From the NCBI GenBank assembly GCA_902765975.1, contig CACXBO010000092.1, positions 1 to 10,437 on the forward strand: a DNA stretch of 10,437 nucleotides. The letters are read 5' to 3'. A program made the position numbers and the translations under genes. Source of the DNA: Oscillospiraceae bacterium. GTDB lineage: Bacteria; Bacillota; Clostridia; Oscillospirales; Oscillospiraceae. Below are positions 1 through 6,150 of the stretch, piece after piece (the first letter of the stretch is position 1; each line of letters starts with the position of its first letter). A model generated the notes under the pieces. That model ran no database searches and was not told the DNA's origin. It was given only the letters and a program-made list of their open reading frames with translations.

Positions 1-92
1 CGAAGGGGAAGACGGCAGAGACGTTTGATCCCGGAGCCAACTGCAACAGAGCGCAGGCCGTGACCTTCATCATGAGAGCCTTAGCCGAGTAA
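1..92 (+). CDS. C-terminal end of an S-layer homology (SLH) domain protein (5' end outside window)
   Basis: Only the last 30 codons are present, read in the frame ending at TAA 90-92. The peptide contains FDPGANCNRAQAV followed by TFIMRALAE, which matches the second half of an SLH repeat (F-x-P-x-x-x-x-x-R-A-Q-x-V-x-F-x-x-R). In the family, SLH repeats at a protein terminus bind pyruvylated secondary cell wall polymer and tether an exported protein to the Gram-positive wall, so this is the anchor of a surface protein whose functional part lies outside the window. SLH repeats usually come in threes; only part of the last is visible. The usual Thr before Arg is Asn here (CNRAQ), a mild variation. 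A strong hairpin terminator begins nine bases after the stop. Confidence 0.85.
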   Translation, partial: KGKTAETFDPGANCNRAQAVTFIMRALAE

Positions 93-100
93 TAAACCAG

Positions 101-137
101 AAAAAATCACCCCGAAACCTTTCGGGGTGATTTTTTT
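101..137. terminator. Bidirectional rho-independent terminator between convergent genes
   Basis: A 12-bp perfect stem (ATCACCCCGAAA 106-117 with TTTCGGGGTGAT 120-131) is preceded by an A-run (101-105) and followed by a T-run (131-137), so it works in both directions. It ends the SLH gene on the plus strand and the S24-like remnant on the minus strand, whose stop codon (136-138) overlaps the T-run. Confidence 0.93.
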
Positions 138-492
138 ACGGAAGAGGAATTGGCGAGGGAAGTATGAGCTTTCCGAGCAGAATGGGAGTATCCTCTTTTG
201 AGAGCTTAGCGTCGAGCCGTTTCAGCTTTCGGTTAACGGCAAAAAGATAGACAGTGCCCTCGCTGTCCTCACAGTATTGCCTGATCAGCGCCCTGCCGCT
301 AATCTCGAAGAGACCGACGTCGCCGTCCTCAAGCTCGCAGTTCCGCTCGAAAAACGCGGTATCTCCCTTATGGAAAAACGGCTCAAGCTCGTGCCCGCTG
401 ATAATAACGGCAAAATCGGCGTTTTCCGGAACCTCTGTCCCGCGCCTTATCTCATTCAGGTATCTCGCCTCCCTCTCGCTTAGCTGAAATAT
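136..492 (-). pseudogene. LexA/S24-peptidase-like domain without a start codon and without the catalytic dyad
   Basis: Open minus-strand frame from just after a TAG (493-495) to TAA 136-138, 118 codons. The translation has the S24/LexA fold signature: ADFAVIISGHELEPFFHKGD (codons 25-44, aligning with G-D-S-M-x-P-x-F-x-x-G-D), DGDVGLFEISGRALIRQY (codons 56-73, aligning with the G-x-x-x-I-K-R strand), and LFAVNRKLK. In the family a Ser-Lys dyad drives self-cleavage of repressors. Here Ser is Glu (codon 35) and Lys is Arg (codon 71), so cleavage should be impossible. No ATG, GTG or TTG exists in frame, and the usual N-terminal HTH is absent. The first 13 codons overlap the acetyltransferase in another frame; a +1 shift near that gene's end would fuse the two. 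The most likely reading is a remnant of an HTH-S24 regulator. A non-standard start or frameshift product is possible. Codon use still looks protein-like, so decay may be recent. Confidence 0.75.
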
Positions 493-961
493 CTATTGAG
501 GTATGCTTAAATACGAATCTCGGTCCTTCTTCGCCCTCTGTTCCGGTCGGAACGAAGCCGCAGGCGGCAAGCAACTTCTGAGAGGCTGAGTTTCCTGGTT
601 CTGTCTCCGCCTCGACTCTCAACACGCCCTCCTGAGATAGAGCCCAGCTTACCGCCGCCCGGACAGCCTCGCGCATATAGCCCGCTTTGCAGAAGCCGTC
701 ACGAAGACCGTAGCCAATCTCTACGGCTCCGCCAGTACAAATCCCCTTGAAGGACAGGTCGCCGACGACAGTCCCGGGCTGAGACTTAAGCTCCAAAAAC
801 CAGACGGCGTGCCATATTCTGTTTTTAGGCTCGTTTATACAGCCTTGCAGCATCTCCGAGTACGCTTTTTTAAGCTCGGGGTCTGTCTCGCTGCTTATAA
901 GCTCTCTCATAGCCTCGTCGCTTATCGGATAGATAAGCAGGCGCTCTGTCTCTATAGTCAA
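452..961 (-). CDS. GNAT N-acetyltransferase, RimJ/RimL (Acetyltransf_3) type
   Basis: 169 residues if started at TTG 959-961, which gives the family's usual opening (LTIETERLLIYPI, like M-x-I-x-TERL-x-L-R-P). AAAAGGG at 973-979 lies 11 bases upstream. A longer version from TTG 992-994 would overlap the preceding gene and adds charged residues with no family match. Central EIGYGLRDGF and KAGYMREAV form motif A, the acetyl-CoA pyrophosphate-binding loop, and SASQKLLAACGFVPTG is motif B with the typical C-G-F turn. These enzymes acetylate N-terminal or side-chain amines; the substrate cannot be read from sequence. It lies 16 bases after the HTH-desulfoferrodoxin gene, so the two are probably cotranscribed. 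The last ~16 residues (after RFVFKH) run past the normal domain end and overlap the S24-like frame, suggesting that the 3' end was rearranged. Confidence 0.85.
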   Translation of the reverse strand: MTIETERLLIYPISDEAMRELISSETDPELKKAYSEMLQGCINEPKNRIWHAVWFLELKSQPGTVVGDLSFKGICTGGAVEIGYGLRDGFCKAGYMREAVRAAVSWALSQEGVLRVEAETEPGNSASQKLLAACGFVPTGTEGEEGPRFVFKHTSIDISAKREGGEIPE

Positions 962-977
962 ATCAATTCCATCCCTT

Positions 978-1562
978 TTATATCCGCGCTTCAAACAGAC
1001 CGTGGCGGTTACAGAAGGCGTACAGCTTCCTTACGCAGTCTCTTTTGAATCTCGCCTCGGCGTTTCCCTCCGGATAGAGCTTAGCAAGCTGAATACGGTT
1101 GTCCGAGACTGCGGCGATGAAGGAGATATAATGCTCTTTCGTCATCGGGTGCTCGACCGTAACGTAGTATTCGTCCTCCACGCTCTCTATTTTAATAAGA
1201 TGCTCCGCATGGGACGGCTCCGACTCACAGGGGGGAAGCGTTATTCCGCAGCAGCTTACGACCGCCTCGCCGACAGAGTGTATCGCGTTACCGCAGACAG
1301 GGCAAACGTAGAATCTGCCTCTCAGCATATTTGATGAGCGGTTGCGGTTCGTTATTTCCTCTCCGGAGAGCAGCTCGATCACGGATATGCCGAGAGCGGC
1401 GGCAAGCGGCTCAATTAGGCTGATGTCAGGGAAGCCGTGACCCGTTTCCCACTTGCTGATTGCCTTGCCGCTGACATAGAGCCTGTCCGCGAGCTCATCC
1501 TGCGTCATCTTCTTTGCCTCGCGCAGCTTGCGTATCACTGCTCCGGTAACGTATCTATCCAT
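978..1562 (-). CDS. XRE-family HTH regulator fused to a desulfoferrodoxin (superoxide reductase)-like module
   Basis: 194 residues with three parts. Residues ~7-66 form an XRE/cro-type HTH (IRKLREAKKMTQDELADRLY, then SGKAISKWETG). Residues 84-111 match the desulforedoxin-like iron site, with C87-x-x-C90 and the pair C104-C105 (YVCPVCGN ... SCCGITLP). Residues ~117-194 match the superoxide reductase domain, with H138-P-M-x-x-x-H144 and C184-N-x-H187-G; H118 lies 20 residues before H138, the spacing of the remaining His ligand in desulfoferrodoxins. All five ligands of the catalytic iron may thus be present, though the Lys normally before the first His is Ser117. Role inferred: a cytoplasmic DNA-binding protein using iron centres to sense superoxide or redox state, or a detoxifying enzyme that regulates itself. 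The start is fixed by AGGAGG (within 1570-1576), seven bases upstream. First gene of the cluster with the acetyltransferase. Confidence 0.85.
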   Translation of the reverse strand: MDRYVTGAVIRKLREAKKMTQDELADRLYVSGKAISKWETGHGFPDISLIEPLAAALGISVIELLSGEEITNRNRSSNMLRGRFYVCPVCGNAIHSVGEAVVSCCGITLPPCESEPSHAEHLIKIESVEDEYYVTVEHPMTKEHYISFIAAVSDNRIQLAKLYPEGNAEARFKRDCVRKLYAFCNRHGLFEARI

Positions 1563-1583
1563 AAATCAGCCTCCTTATGAAGA

Positions 1584-1612
1584 ATTATGTCATAGATGCG
1601 CCTGAATGGCAA
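1584..1612 (-). promoter_or_regulatory. Sigma-A promoter of the HTH-desulfoferrodoxin gene
   Basis: On the minus strand, TTGCCA (1607-1612), a 17-base spacer and CATAAT (1584-1589) with an extended -10 TG one base upstream. Each box is 5/6 to consensus. It sits just upstream of the ribosome binding site, leaving a short leader. Confidence 0.7.
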
Positions 1613-1634
1613 GCTACGCTTCGTAGAGCGGACG

Positions 1635-1976
1635 TCATCCGCGAGGCGGCTCAAGATATTTAACTGCCTTGCCTGCGGCAACGGCGTATTCTATCTCAGA
1701 GCGAGTGCTGGAGCCAATATATCCTCCGGCGTTTATCACGAATATCTCGTCAGCCATATCAATTTTCCTCTTGTGCATATCGTCCAGCATCTCTTTGGTA
1801 CGGGTAAGGGTGTCCTCCGACATCCCCTCCCAGACCTCGGTATCGCCCGAATGACCGAAAAGCCCGACGCTGATGACGATATTCCCCTCGAGAGTCAGGC
1901 GCTTCTGAGCCTTCATAAATACGTCCTTGAACCTTGTGCTGCCGCAGAGCGTTACAACCCTATACTTTCCGACCAT
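1635..1976 (-). CDS. Nucleoside 2-deoxyribosyltransferase-like protein
   Basis: 113 residues. The ATG at 1974-1976 is chosen because AAGGGAG lies eight bases upstream and the protein then opens with a clean beta strand (KYRVVTLCGSTRF); the in-frame extension upstream lies inside the previous gene. Features: an N-terminal phosphate-loop-like CGSTRF (11-16), a central acidic segment, ADEIFVINAGGYIGSSTRSE (75-94) and IEYAVAAGKAVKYLE. The last two match the deoxyribosyltransferase pattern in which a catalytic Glu precedes x-G/E-x-A and G-K; Glu94 is the candidate. Enzymes of this superfamily cleave or exchange N-glycosidic bonds of (deoxy)nucleosides or nucleotides; the actual substrate is unknown. 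It follows the CofE-like gene by 43 bases on the same strand and is probably on the same transcript. No clear terminator follows. Confidence 0.75.
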   Translation of the reverse strand: MVGKYRVVTLCGSTRFKDVFMKAQKRLTLEGNIVISVGLFGHSGDTEVWEGMSEDTLTRTKEMLDDMHKRKIDMADEIFVINAGGYIGSSTRSEIEYAVAAGKAVKYLEPPRG

Positions 1977-2019
1977 CGTAATTTCTCCCTTGCAAGCTTT
2001 CCGAGGTGACACTATAAAG

Positions 2020-3201
2020 TCAGTCGGTAGCGAAGTTAGTGAAGTAGCCCTGGATGAGGACAACGGGAGTTCCCCGGTCGCCGCTTCCGCTAACAAGGTC
2101 GGAGAGGCTGCCTAAAAGATCCGTCAGTCTCCTGGGCGTGGTGCCCTGCGCCTGCATATTGCCTGTGAGCGAGGCGTCCTTCTCTCGAATCCTTTTCTTC
2201 ATAGCCTCTGCAAGCTCTCTGCCGTGAAGCTCGGAAAGCTCGTTATCCGCGAAGTATTTCATCTTCAGCTCATTGGGCGTGCCCTCAAGACCCGGAGTGT
2301 ATGCGGGAGATACGACAGGATCCGCAAGCTCCCATATTCCGCCGACAGGATCCTTAAATCCGCCGTCGCCGTAGATCATTACCTCGATGTGTTTTCCGGT
2401 TGCGTCGAGGAGCAAAGAACTCAGACGGTCGACAAACTGCTGAGTATCGCGCGGGAAGAGCTTTACCTTGTCCTCGGTGGCCTTGTTGGAGCCGAGGATG
2501 CCGTATTTCTCGTTATATCCGCTGCCGCTGACGCTGGAGGTCAGAATATCGTCCATTCCGTAAACGCGCTCTGCGCCTGCAGCCTTTATTATGCGCTTTG
2601 TACGCGCTCGTGTGTGTATATCGCAGCAGAGGACGTTCTTCGTATAGTTGAGGATATATCTCGGGTCGTTCGAGAATATTATCTCGATATTATCTCCGAG
2701 GCTTTTGTAGTACTGGACGTAGTCAACGCCGGTGAACCTGTGCTTGCCGACGGAGCCGAATCGTTCAACAAAGGACTTTTCATCGAAGGAATCCCTCATC
2801 GGATCAACTCCGCGCTCATCGATATCGTCCCAGGTGAGGAAAGCGTTGCCGACCTCGTCCGCCGGATAAGAAAGCTGAACGTATAGCTTTTTGCAGGACA
2901 TAGCTATCGCACGAAGAAGTATGGCGAACCTGTTTCGGCTGAGTATAGGGAATACTATTCCCATATCCTCTCCGCCGAGCTTAGCGCGCACGTCCTCCGC
3001 AATCTGCTCGCAGGTAGCGTAGTTTCCCTGAGTTCTGGCGACTACCGCCTCTGTGACTGCAACGACGTCTCTGTCGTGCAGCTCAAAGCCCTCTTCTCTG
3101 GCAGCGTCGCATATGCTGCTGCATACCTGCGACGCCAGATCGTCGCCCTGCTTGAAAATCGGCGTGATTATTCCCCGTGCAGTAACTCCTGTGTGTCTCA
3201 T
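2020..3201 (-). CDS. CofE-type (coenzyme F420-0:L-glutamate ligase family) protein
   Basis: 393 residues. The N-terminus carries the family pattern: TARGIITPIFKQGDDLASQV, then a segment ending in H-D-R-D-V-V-A-V-T-E-A-V-V-A-R-T-Q-G (about 43-60), corresponding to the CofE region G-D-x-x-V-x-x-x-K-x-x-S-K-x-E-G. Further matches are FPILSRNRFA and LSYPADEVGN, and the C-terminal half contains YGDGGFKDPVGGIWELADP. True CofE/FbiB ligases add glutamate to F420-0 using GTP and a divalent metal. I see no F420 genes here and gut Clostridia are not known F420 producers, so the substrate may be another flavin-like or carboxylate compound. The KxxSK motif is changed to VVART. Start ATG 3199-3201 has AAAGGAAA (3211-3218) upstream. 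Head gene of the unit with the deoxyribosyltransferase-like gene and divergent from the ABC operon. Confident of the family, not of the reaction. Confidence 0.72.
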   Translation of the reverse strand: MRHTGVTARGIITPIFKQGDDLASQVCSSICDAAREEGFELHDRDVVAVTEAVVARTQGNYATCEQIAEDVRAKLGGEDMGIVFPILSRNRFAILLRAIAMSCKKLYVQLSYPADEVGNAFLTWDDIDERGVDPMRDSFDEKSFVERFGSVGKHRFTGVDYVQYYKSLGDNIEIIFSNDPRYILNYTKNVLCCDIHTRARTKRIIKAAGAERVYGMDDILTSSVSGSGYNEKYGILGSNKATEDKVKLFPRDTQQFVDRLSSLLLDATGKHIEVMIYGDGGFKDPVGGIWELADPVVSPAYTPGLEGTPNELKMKYFADNELSELHGRELAEAMKKRIREKDASLTGNMQAQGTTPRRLTDLLGSLSDLVSGSGDRGTPVVLIQGYFTNFATD

Positions 3202-3240
3202 ATAAATCGATTTCCTTTCATTTTATTAGGTAAATCTCGG

Positions 3241-3272
3241 AAAAAAGCCTTACGAGCATTATAGCATAAGGC
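3241..3272 (-). terminator. Terminator-like hairpin overlapping the CofE-like promoter
   Basis: On the minus strand GCCTTA (3267-3272) and TAAGGC (3247-3252) form a stem, with two more G-C pairs inside, and TTTTTT (3241-3246) follows directly. This is the shape of an intrinsic terminator, yet it lies upstream of the CofE-like gene, and its loop is the TATAAT that would be that gene's -10 box. It may be an attenuator for leftward transcripts starting further right, or a chance overlap. Confidence 0.35.
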
Positions 3273-3286
3273 CGCCCGCTATACAA
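3258..3286 (-). promoter_or_regulatory. Candidate promoter of the CofE-like / deoxyribosyltransferase-like unit
   Basis: On the minus strand, TTGTAT (3281-3286), a 17-base spacer and a perfect TATAAT (3258-3263). The -35 box is weak (3/6). The start would lie about 50 bases upstream of the ATG. It competes with the hairpin reading of the same bases. Confidence 0.5.
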
Positions 3287-3308
3287 TGGACTTTTCATTA
3301 CAAGTCCA
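3287..3308. repeat. Operator-like palindrome in the divergent intergenic region
   Basis: TGGACTT (3287-3293) and AAGTCCA (3302-3308) form a perfect 7-bp inverted repeat with an 8-base spacer. It abuts the -35 box of the leftward promoter and lies 15 bases upstream of the -35 box of the ABC promoter, so one bound dimer could act on both directions. No regulator gene for it is in this part of the window. Confidence 0.45.
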
Positions 3309-3322
3309 ATATGAAAAATATC

Positions 3323-3351
3323 TTGAAAAACAACGGGTTTTATGCTAAAAG
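3323..3351 (+). promoter_or_regulatory. Candidate promoter of the ABC exporter operon
   Basis: TTGAAA (3323-3328), a 17-base spacer and TAAAAG (3346-3351) with an extended -10 TG at 3343-3344. The leader is about 30 bases, with AAGGGG (3378-3383) five bases before the ATG at 3389. Confidence 0.5.
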
Positions 3352-3388
3352 AAAGAGGATTGTATCTGATTAAAGAAAAGGGGACGCT

Positions 3389-4399
3389 ATGCCCATGATC
3401 GAAGTAAATGAATTGACAAAGGTATTCCGAAAGCCGATCCGCGGAAACGGCTTGTCCGGGATGGTGAAAACACTGTTTTCACGAAAATATGACGAGGTCC
3501 GGGCTGTGGACGGGATCAGCTTTTCCGTTCCCGACGGGGAGATTGTAGGCTACATCGGCGCCAACGGTGCGGGGAAGTCGACTACTATCAAAATGATGTG
3601 CGGCATCCTAACGCCGACCTCCGGCAGCGTTCGCATTGATGGGGTGGAGCCATATAGGAAACGGCGGCAGGTCGCCCAGCACATCGGTGTTGTTTTCGGG
3701 CAAAAGACTCAGCTCTGGTGGGACATTCCGCTGATCGAGTCCTTCAAGGTGCTCAAAGAGATATACCAGATCCCTGACGCCGACTACACCGAGCGCATGG
3801 ACTTTCTTGGCGAAGTGCTGGACATAACGCGCTTCCTCTCACAGCCGGTACGCACGCTATCTCTGGGCGAACGCATGCGGGCGGACCTTGCCGCGTCGAT
3901 GCTCCACAATCCGAGCATTTTGTTTTTGGATGAGCCCACTATCGGAATGGATGTGCTGGTAAAGGAAAAGATTCGGCTTGCGATCCACGCCCTTAACAAG
4001 ACCTATGGCACAACGGTCGTTCTGACCACCCACGATATGACGGACATCGAGGATCTCTGCTCGCGTATCATTTTGCTGGAAAAGGGGACGATCATTTACG
4101 ACGGACCGTTGACCAGCCTTAAAAACCGGTTCGGCAATCTCAAAACCCTGACGCTGACCGTCCCGGCGGATATCCTGGCCGAGACCGCGCCCGTGCTCTC
4201 CCCGGAGGTTTCACTCTCCCAGGAGGACGGTTTTCTGGTGCTGCGCTTCGATGCGGACGCAATTGCGCTGGAACAGGTGATTCAGTACGCGTTCCGAGAT
4301 CTGCGGGCCATGGATATGAAAATCACAGATATTTCCATCGGCGACGTGGTAAAGACGATCCTGGAGCAGCAGGAGGCGGAGCATGCTGAAAAAGTATAA
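3389..4399 (+). CDS. ABC exporter ATP-binding subunit (COG4586 type)
   Basis: 336 residues, one nucleotide-binding domain plus a C-terminal extension. Walker A is GANGAGKST (57-65), the Q-loop is at Gln105 (FGQKTQLWWD), the signature is LSLGE (157-161), Walker B is ILFLDE (177-182) and the H-loop is His215 (TTHD). All catalytic residues are present. The FGQKTQLWWD Q-loop and the charged insert at ~15-35 are typical of the ATPases paired with ABC2_membrane_6 permeases (COG4587 and COG3694). Residues ~230-336 form a substrate-independent regulatory tail. The protein powers export by the two downstream permeases at the membrane; the cargo is unknown for this family. Start ATG 3389 is chosen by AAGGGG five bases upstream; ATG 3395 is an alternative. 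It overlaps the next gene by 17 bases, implying translational coupling. Confidence 0.93.
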   Translation: MPMIEVNELTKVFRKPIRGNGLSGMVKTLFSRKYDEVRAVDGISFSVPDGEIVGYIGANGAGKSTTIKMMCGILTPTSGSVRIDGVEPYRKRRQVAQHIGVVFGQKTQLWWDIPLIESFKVLKEIYQIPDADYTERMDFLGEVLDITRFLSQPVRTLSLGERMRADLAASMLHNPSILFLDEPTIGMDVLVKEKIRLAIHALNKTYGTTVVLTTHDMTDIEDLCSRIILLEKGTIIYDGPLTSLKNRFGNLKTLTLTVPADILAETAPVLSPEVSLSQEDGFLVLRFDADAIALEQVIQYAFRDLRAMDMKITDISIGDVVKTILEQQEAEHAEKV

Positions 4400-5216
4400 G
4401 CCATTTCTCCGCGCCGGTGCGATTGACACTATGGCCTTCCGTTTCAATATCCTGATCTGGGCTGGAATCACAGTATGCGAGGTTGCCTGTATGATTTTTC
4501 TGTGGCTCTCGGTCTACCGGTCAAGCGAGGGGGGTGTTGATACCGTAATTCACGGCTTTTCCTACCGTGAGATGATCTCATACGTTGTGCTGACGACGAT
4601 CTTCGGTTTTGTGACCTACAACAACGACACACTCTGGAACATCAACACCGACATCAAAAAGGGCACAGTCGGCAACTATCTGATCAAGCCCATCAGTTAC
4701 CGCGGGAAATTTGCCGCCACCAGCCTTGGCAACCTGCTCACTATGACGTTAATGTTCGGTCTGCCGTTTTACACCGCTGCACTGCTGACGCTTACGAGCC
4801 TCGGCTTTCTGCCGGGGCTGACCTTTCCTGCCTTTTTTGCTCATTTAGGGCTGTTTCTGCTGGCCGGACTTTGCGCTTCGCTTCTCAACGATACGATAGC
4901 ATACATCTTCGGCGTGCTTTGCTTTTACACCTCATCCGGCTGGGGCTTGAATTCGCTCAAAGTCACGCTGGTCTCATTTCTCTCCGGCACGCTGCTTCCG
5001 CTGTCATTTTTTCCGGCAGGTCTGCGGGAGGTCGTGAATTGGATGCCCTTTGCCGGCATGAGCCAAAATCCGATTTTGATTCTGATGATGAAATACGACC
5101 TTGCTGAATCGCTGCGCGCCACCGCGCTGACGGCGGCATGGATCATCGTGCTGGAGCTGTTTGCAAAGCTCCTGTTCTCGCACGCAATCCGCAAGGTCAC
5201 GGTGCAGGGAGGCTGA
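4383..5216 (+). CDS. ABC exporter permease subunit 1 (ABC-2 family, ABC2_membrane_6 type)
   Basis: 277 residues, strongly hydrophobic, with about six membrane segments: ~23-47, ~64-80, ~113-137, ~145-185 (two helices with a short polar turn), ~195-215 and ~243-265. The N-terminus is short and basic (MLKKYKPFLRAG), consistent with a cytosolic start. The loop NINTDIKKGTVGNYLIKPIS after the second helix is the amphipathic coupling region, like the xxxGxxxxxLxKPI motif of this permease family. It forms a heterodimer with the next gene product, driven by the upstream ATPase. AGGAGG (4371-4376) lies six bases before the ATG, inside the ATPase gene. Substrate unknown. Confidence 0.88.
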   Translation: MLKKYKPFLRAGAIDTMAFRFNILIWAGITVCEVACMIFLWLSVYRSSEGGVDTVIHGFSYREMISYVVLTTIFGFVTYNNDTLWNINTDIKKGTVGNYLIKPISYRGKFAATSLGNLLTMTLMFGLPFYTAALLTLTSLGFLPGLTFPAFFAHLGLFLLAGLCASLLNDTIAYIFGVLCFYTSSGWGLNSLKVTLVSFLSGTLLPLSFFPAGLREVVNWMPFAGMSQNPILILMMKYDLAESLRATALTAAWIIVLELFAKLLFSHAIRKVTVQGG

Positions 5217-5217
5217 T

Positions 5218-6009
5218 ATGCGATATATTCATTTATATTTCACCTGTATCAAGCGCAGCATGATCTCCCGTCTGGAATACAAGAAGGACACGATCGTAGC
5301 GCTGTTTTCCTTCTTCTTCTCCAACCTCTGTTCCCTGGCTGCGGTATATTTCATTTTGCAGGCCATTCCGACGCTGGCGGGTTATTCGCTGGCCGAGGTC
5401 GGATTCTTCTATGGCTTCTCAATGATGCCTATAGGCCTCGACCACCTGTTCAGCGACGAGTTCTGGCTTGTAGCCTATCGCCGGGTCAAGGATGGGGATA
5501 TGGACATGCATTTTCTGCGCCCGGTACCGGTTCTGTTCCAGGTGTTTGCCGAGACCTTCCAGCCTGAGGGCTTCGGCGAGCTGATCCTCGGCGTGGCGCT
5601 GATCACAGTCTGCGCTCTGAATCTCACGGTGAAAGTAACCTTTGGCGCCATCGTCGTTTTGATTATCGGCGCGGTCTTCGGCGCGGTGATCATCACTTCG
5701 CTTAAGGTGTCGATGGCGGCGCTGGCCTTCATTTTCAAGCGCAGCGGGCCTCTGCTTCAGATTATTTACAACTTCTCAGCCTATGCGAAATACCCGCTGG
5801 CCATCTATCCTGCTCTTATTCGCACGCTGCTGATCTTCGTGCTGCCCTTCGGCCTGTTCATCTCGCTTCCGGTGGACACGCTGCTCTACGGAACCAACAA
5901 TCCGTGGCTGCTCAGCCTTGCGATTATCTGCGCCGCCACAGTCTTCTTCGCCCTCGCTGTGTGGATATGGACTCTCTGCGAGCGCCGTTATGAATCTACC
6001 GGAAGCTAA
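5218..6009 (+). CDS. ABC exporter permease subunit 2 (ABC-2 family, COG3694/COG4587 type)
   Basis: 263 residues with about six membrane segments (~25-52, ~60-75, ~120-135, ~140-165, ~205-225, ~231-252). The ATG at 5218 is two bases after the stop of the previous gene (5214-5216) and follows AGGGAGG (5206-5212); a longer frame from TTG 5161 lies inside the preceding gene and has no membrane-protein character. The segment RRVKDGDMDMHFLRPVP (~88-104) matches the coupling loop of the partner permease (K/R-x-G-x-x-x-x-L-x-R-P), which supports these being paired half-transporters. The C-terminus is short and charged (CERRYESTGS). Last gene of the operon; a strong terminator lies ~104 bases downstream. 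Confidence 0.88.
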   Translation: MRYIHLYFTCIKRSMISRLEYKKDTIVALFSFFFSNLCSLAAVYFILQAIPTLAGYSLAEVGFFYGFSMMPIGLDHLFSDEFWLVAYRRVKDGDMDMHFLRPVPVLFQVFAETFQPEGFGELILGVALITVCALNLTVKVTFGAIVVLIIGAVFGAVIITSLKVSMAALAFIFKRSGPLLQIIYNFSAYAKYPLAIYPALIRTLLIFVLPFGLFISLPVDTLLYGTNNPWLLSLAIICAATVFFALAVWIWTLCERRYESTGS

Positions 6010-6112
6010 AAAAAGACCTGCGAGAAGAAGGCTGCTTGCAGGCAAAAATACCATAAAAGAGTTAGGTGCTTTTTGCGGTAGTATTAGTAGAAAGATTTTT
6101 CAGCAAAAAAAG

Positions 6113-6150
6113 AAAGGTACGCAGACAATTATAGCCTGCGTACCTTTTTT
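6113..6150 (+). terminator. Rho-independent terminator of the ABC operon, also usable for tRNA-Val
   Basis: A 12-bp perfect stem (AAAGGTACGCAG 6113-6124 with CTGCGTACCTTT 6136-6147) with an 11-base loop and a T-run to 6150. On the minus strand it directly follows the encoded CCA of tRNA-Val and is followed by TTTTTTTGCTG, so it ends that transcript too. The bases from 6010 to 6112 hold no gene that I can see. Confidence 0.92.

Noticed and set aside
1614..1642. Two short hairpins (CTACG/CGTAG and GCGGA/TCCGC) as a terminator of the deoxyribosyltransferase-like gene
   Set aside because: Stems are only 5 bp and no T-run follows on the minus strand.
1977..2096. An in-frame 40-residue N-terminal extension of the deoxyribosyltransferase-like protein
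   Set aside because: It lies partly inside the CofE-like gene, has low-complexity Ser-rich text, and the ATG at 1974-1976 has an ideal ribosome binding site.
2224..2886. A 220-codon plus-strand open frame
   Set aside because: It lies wholly antisense to the CofE-like gene, whose frame has clear family motifs; no ribosome site or recognisable domain.
6017..6042. CCTGC/GCAGG hairpin after the ABC operon as a terminator
   Set aside because: Five pairs, a long loop and an A-run instead of a T-run on the coding strand; the hairpin at 6113-6150 is far better.
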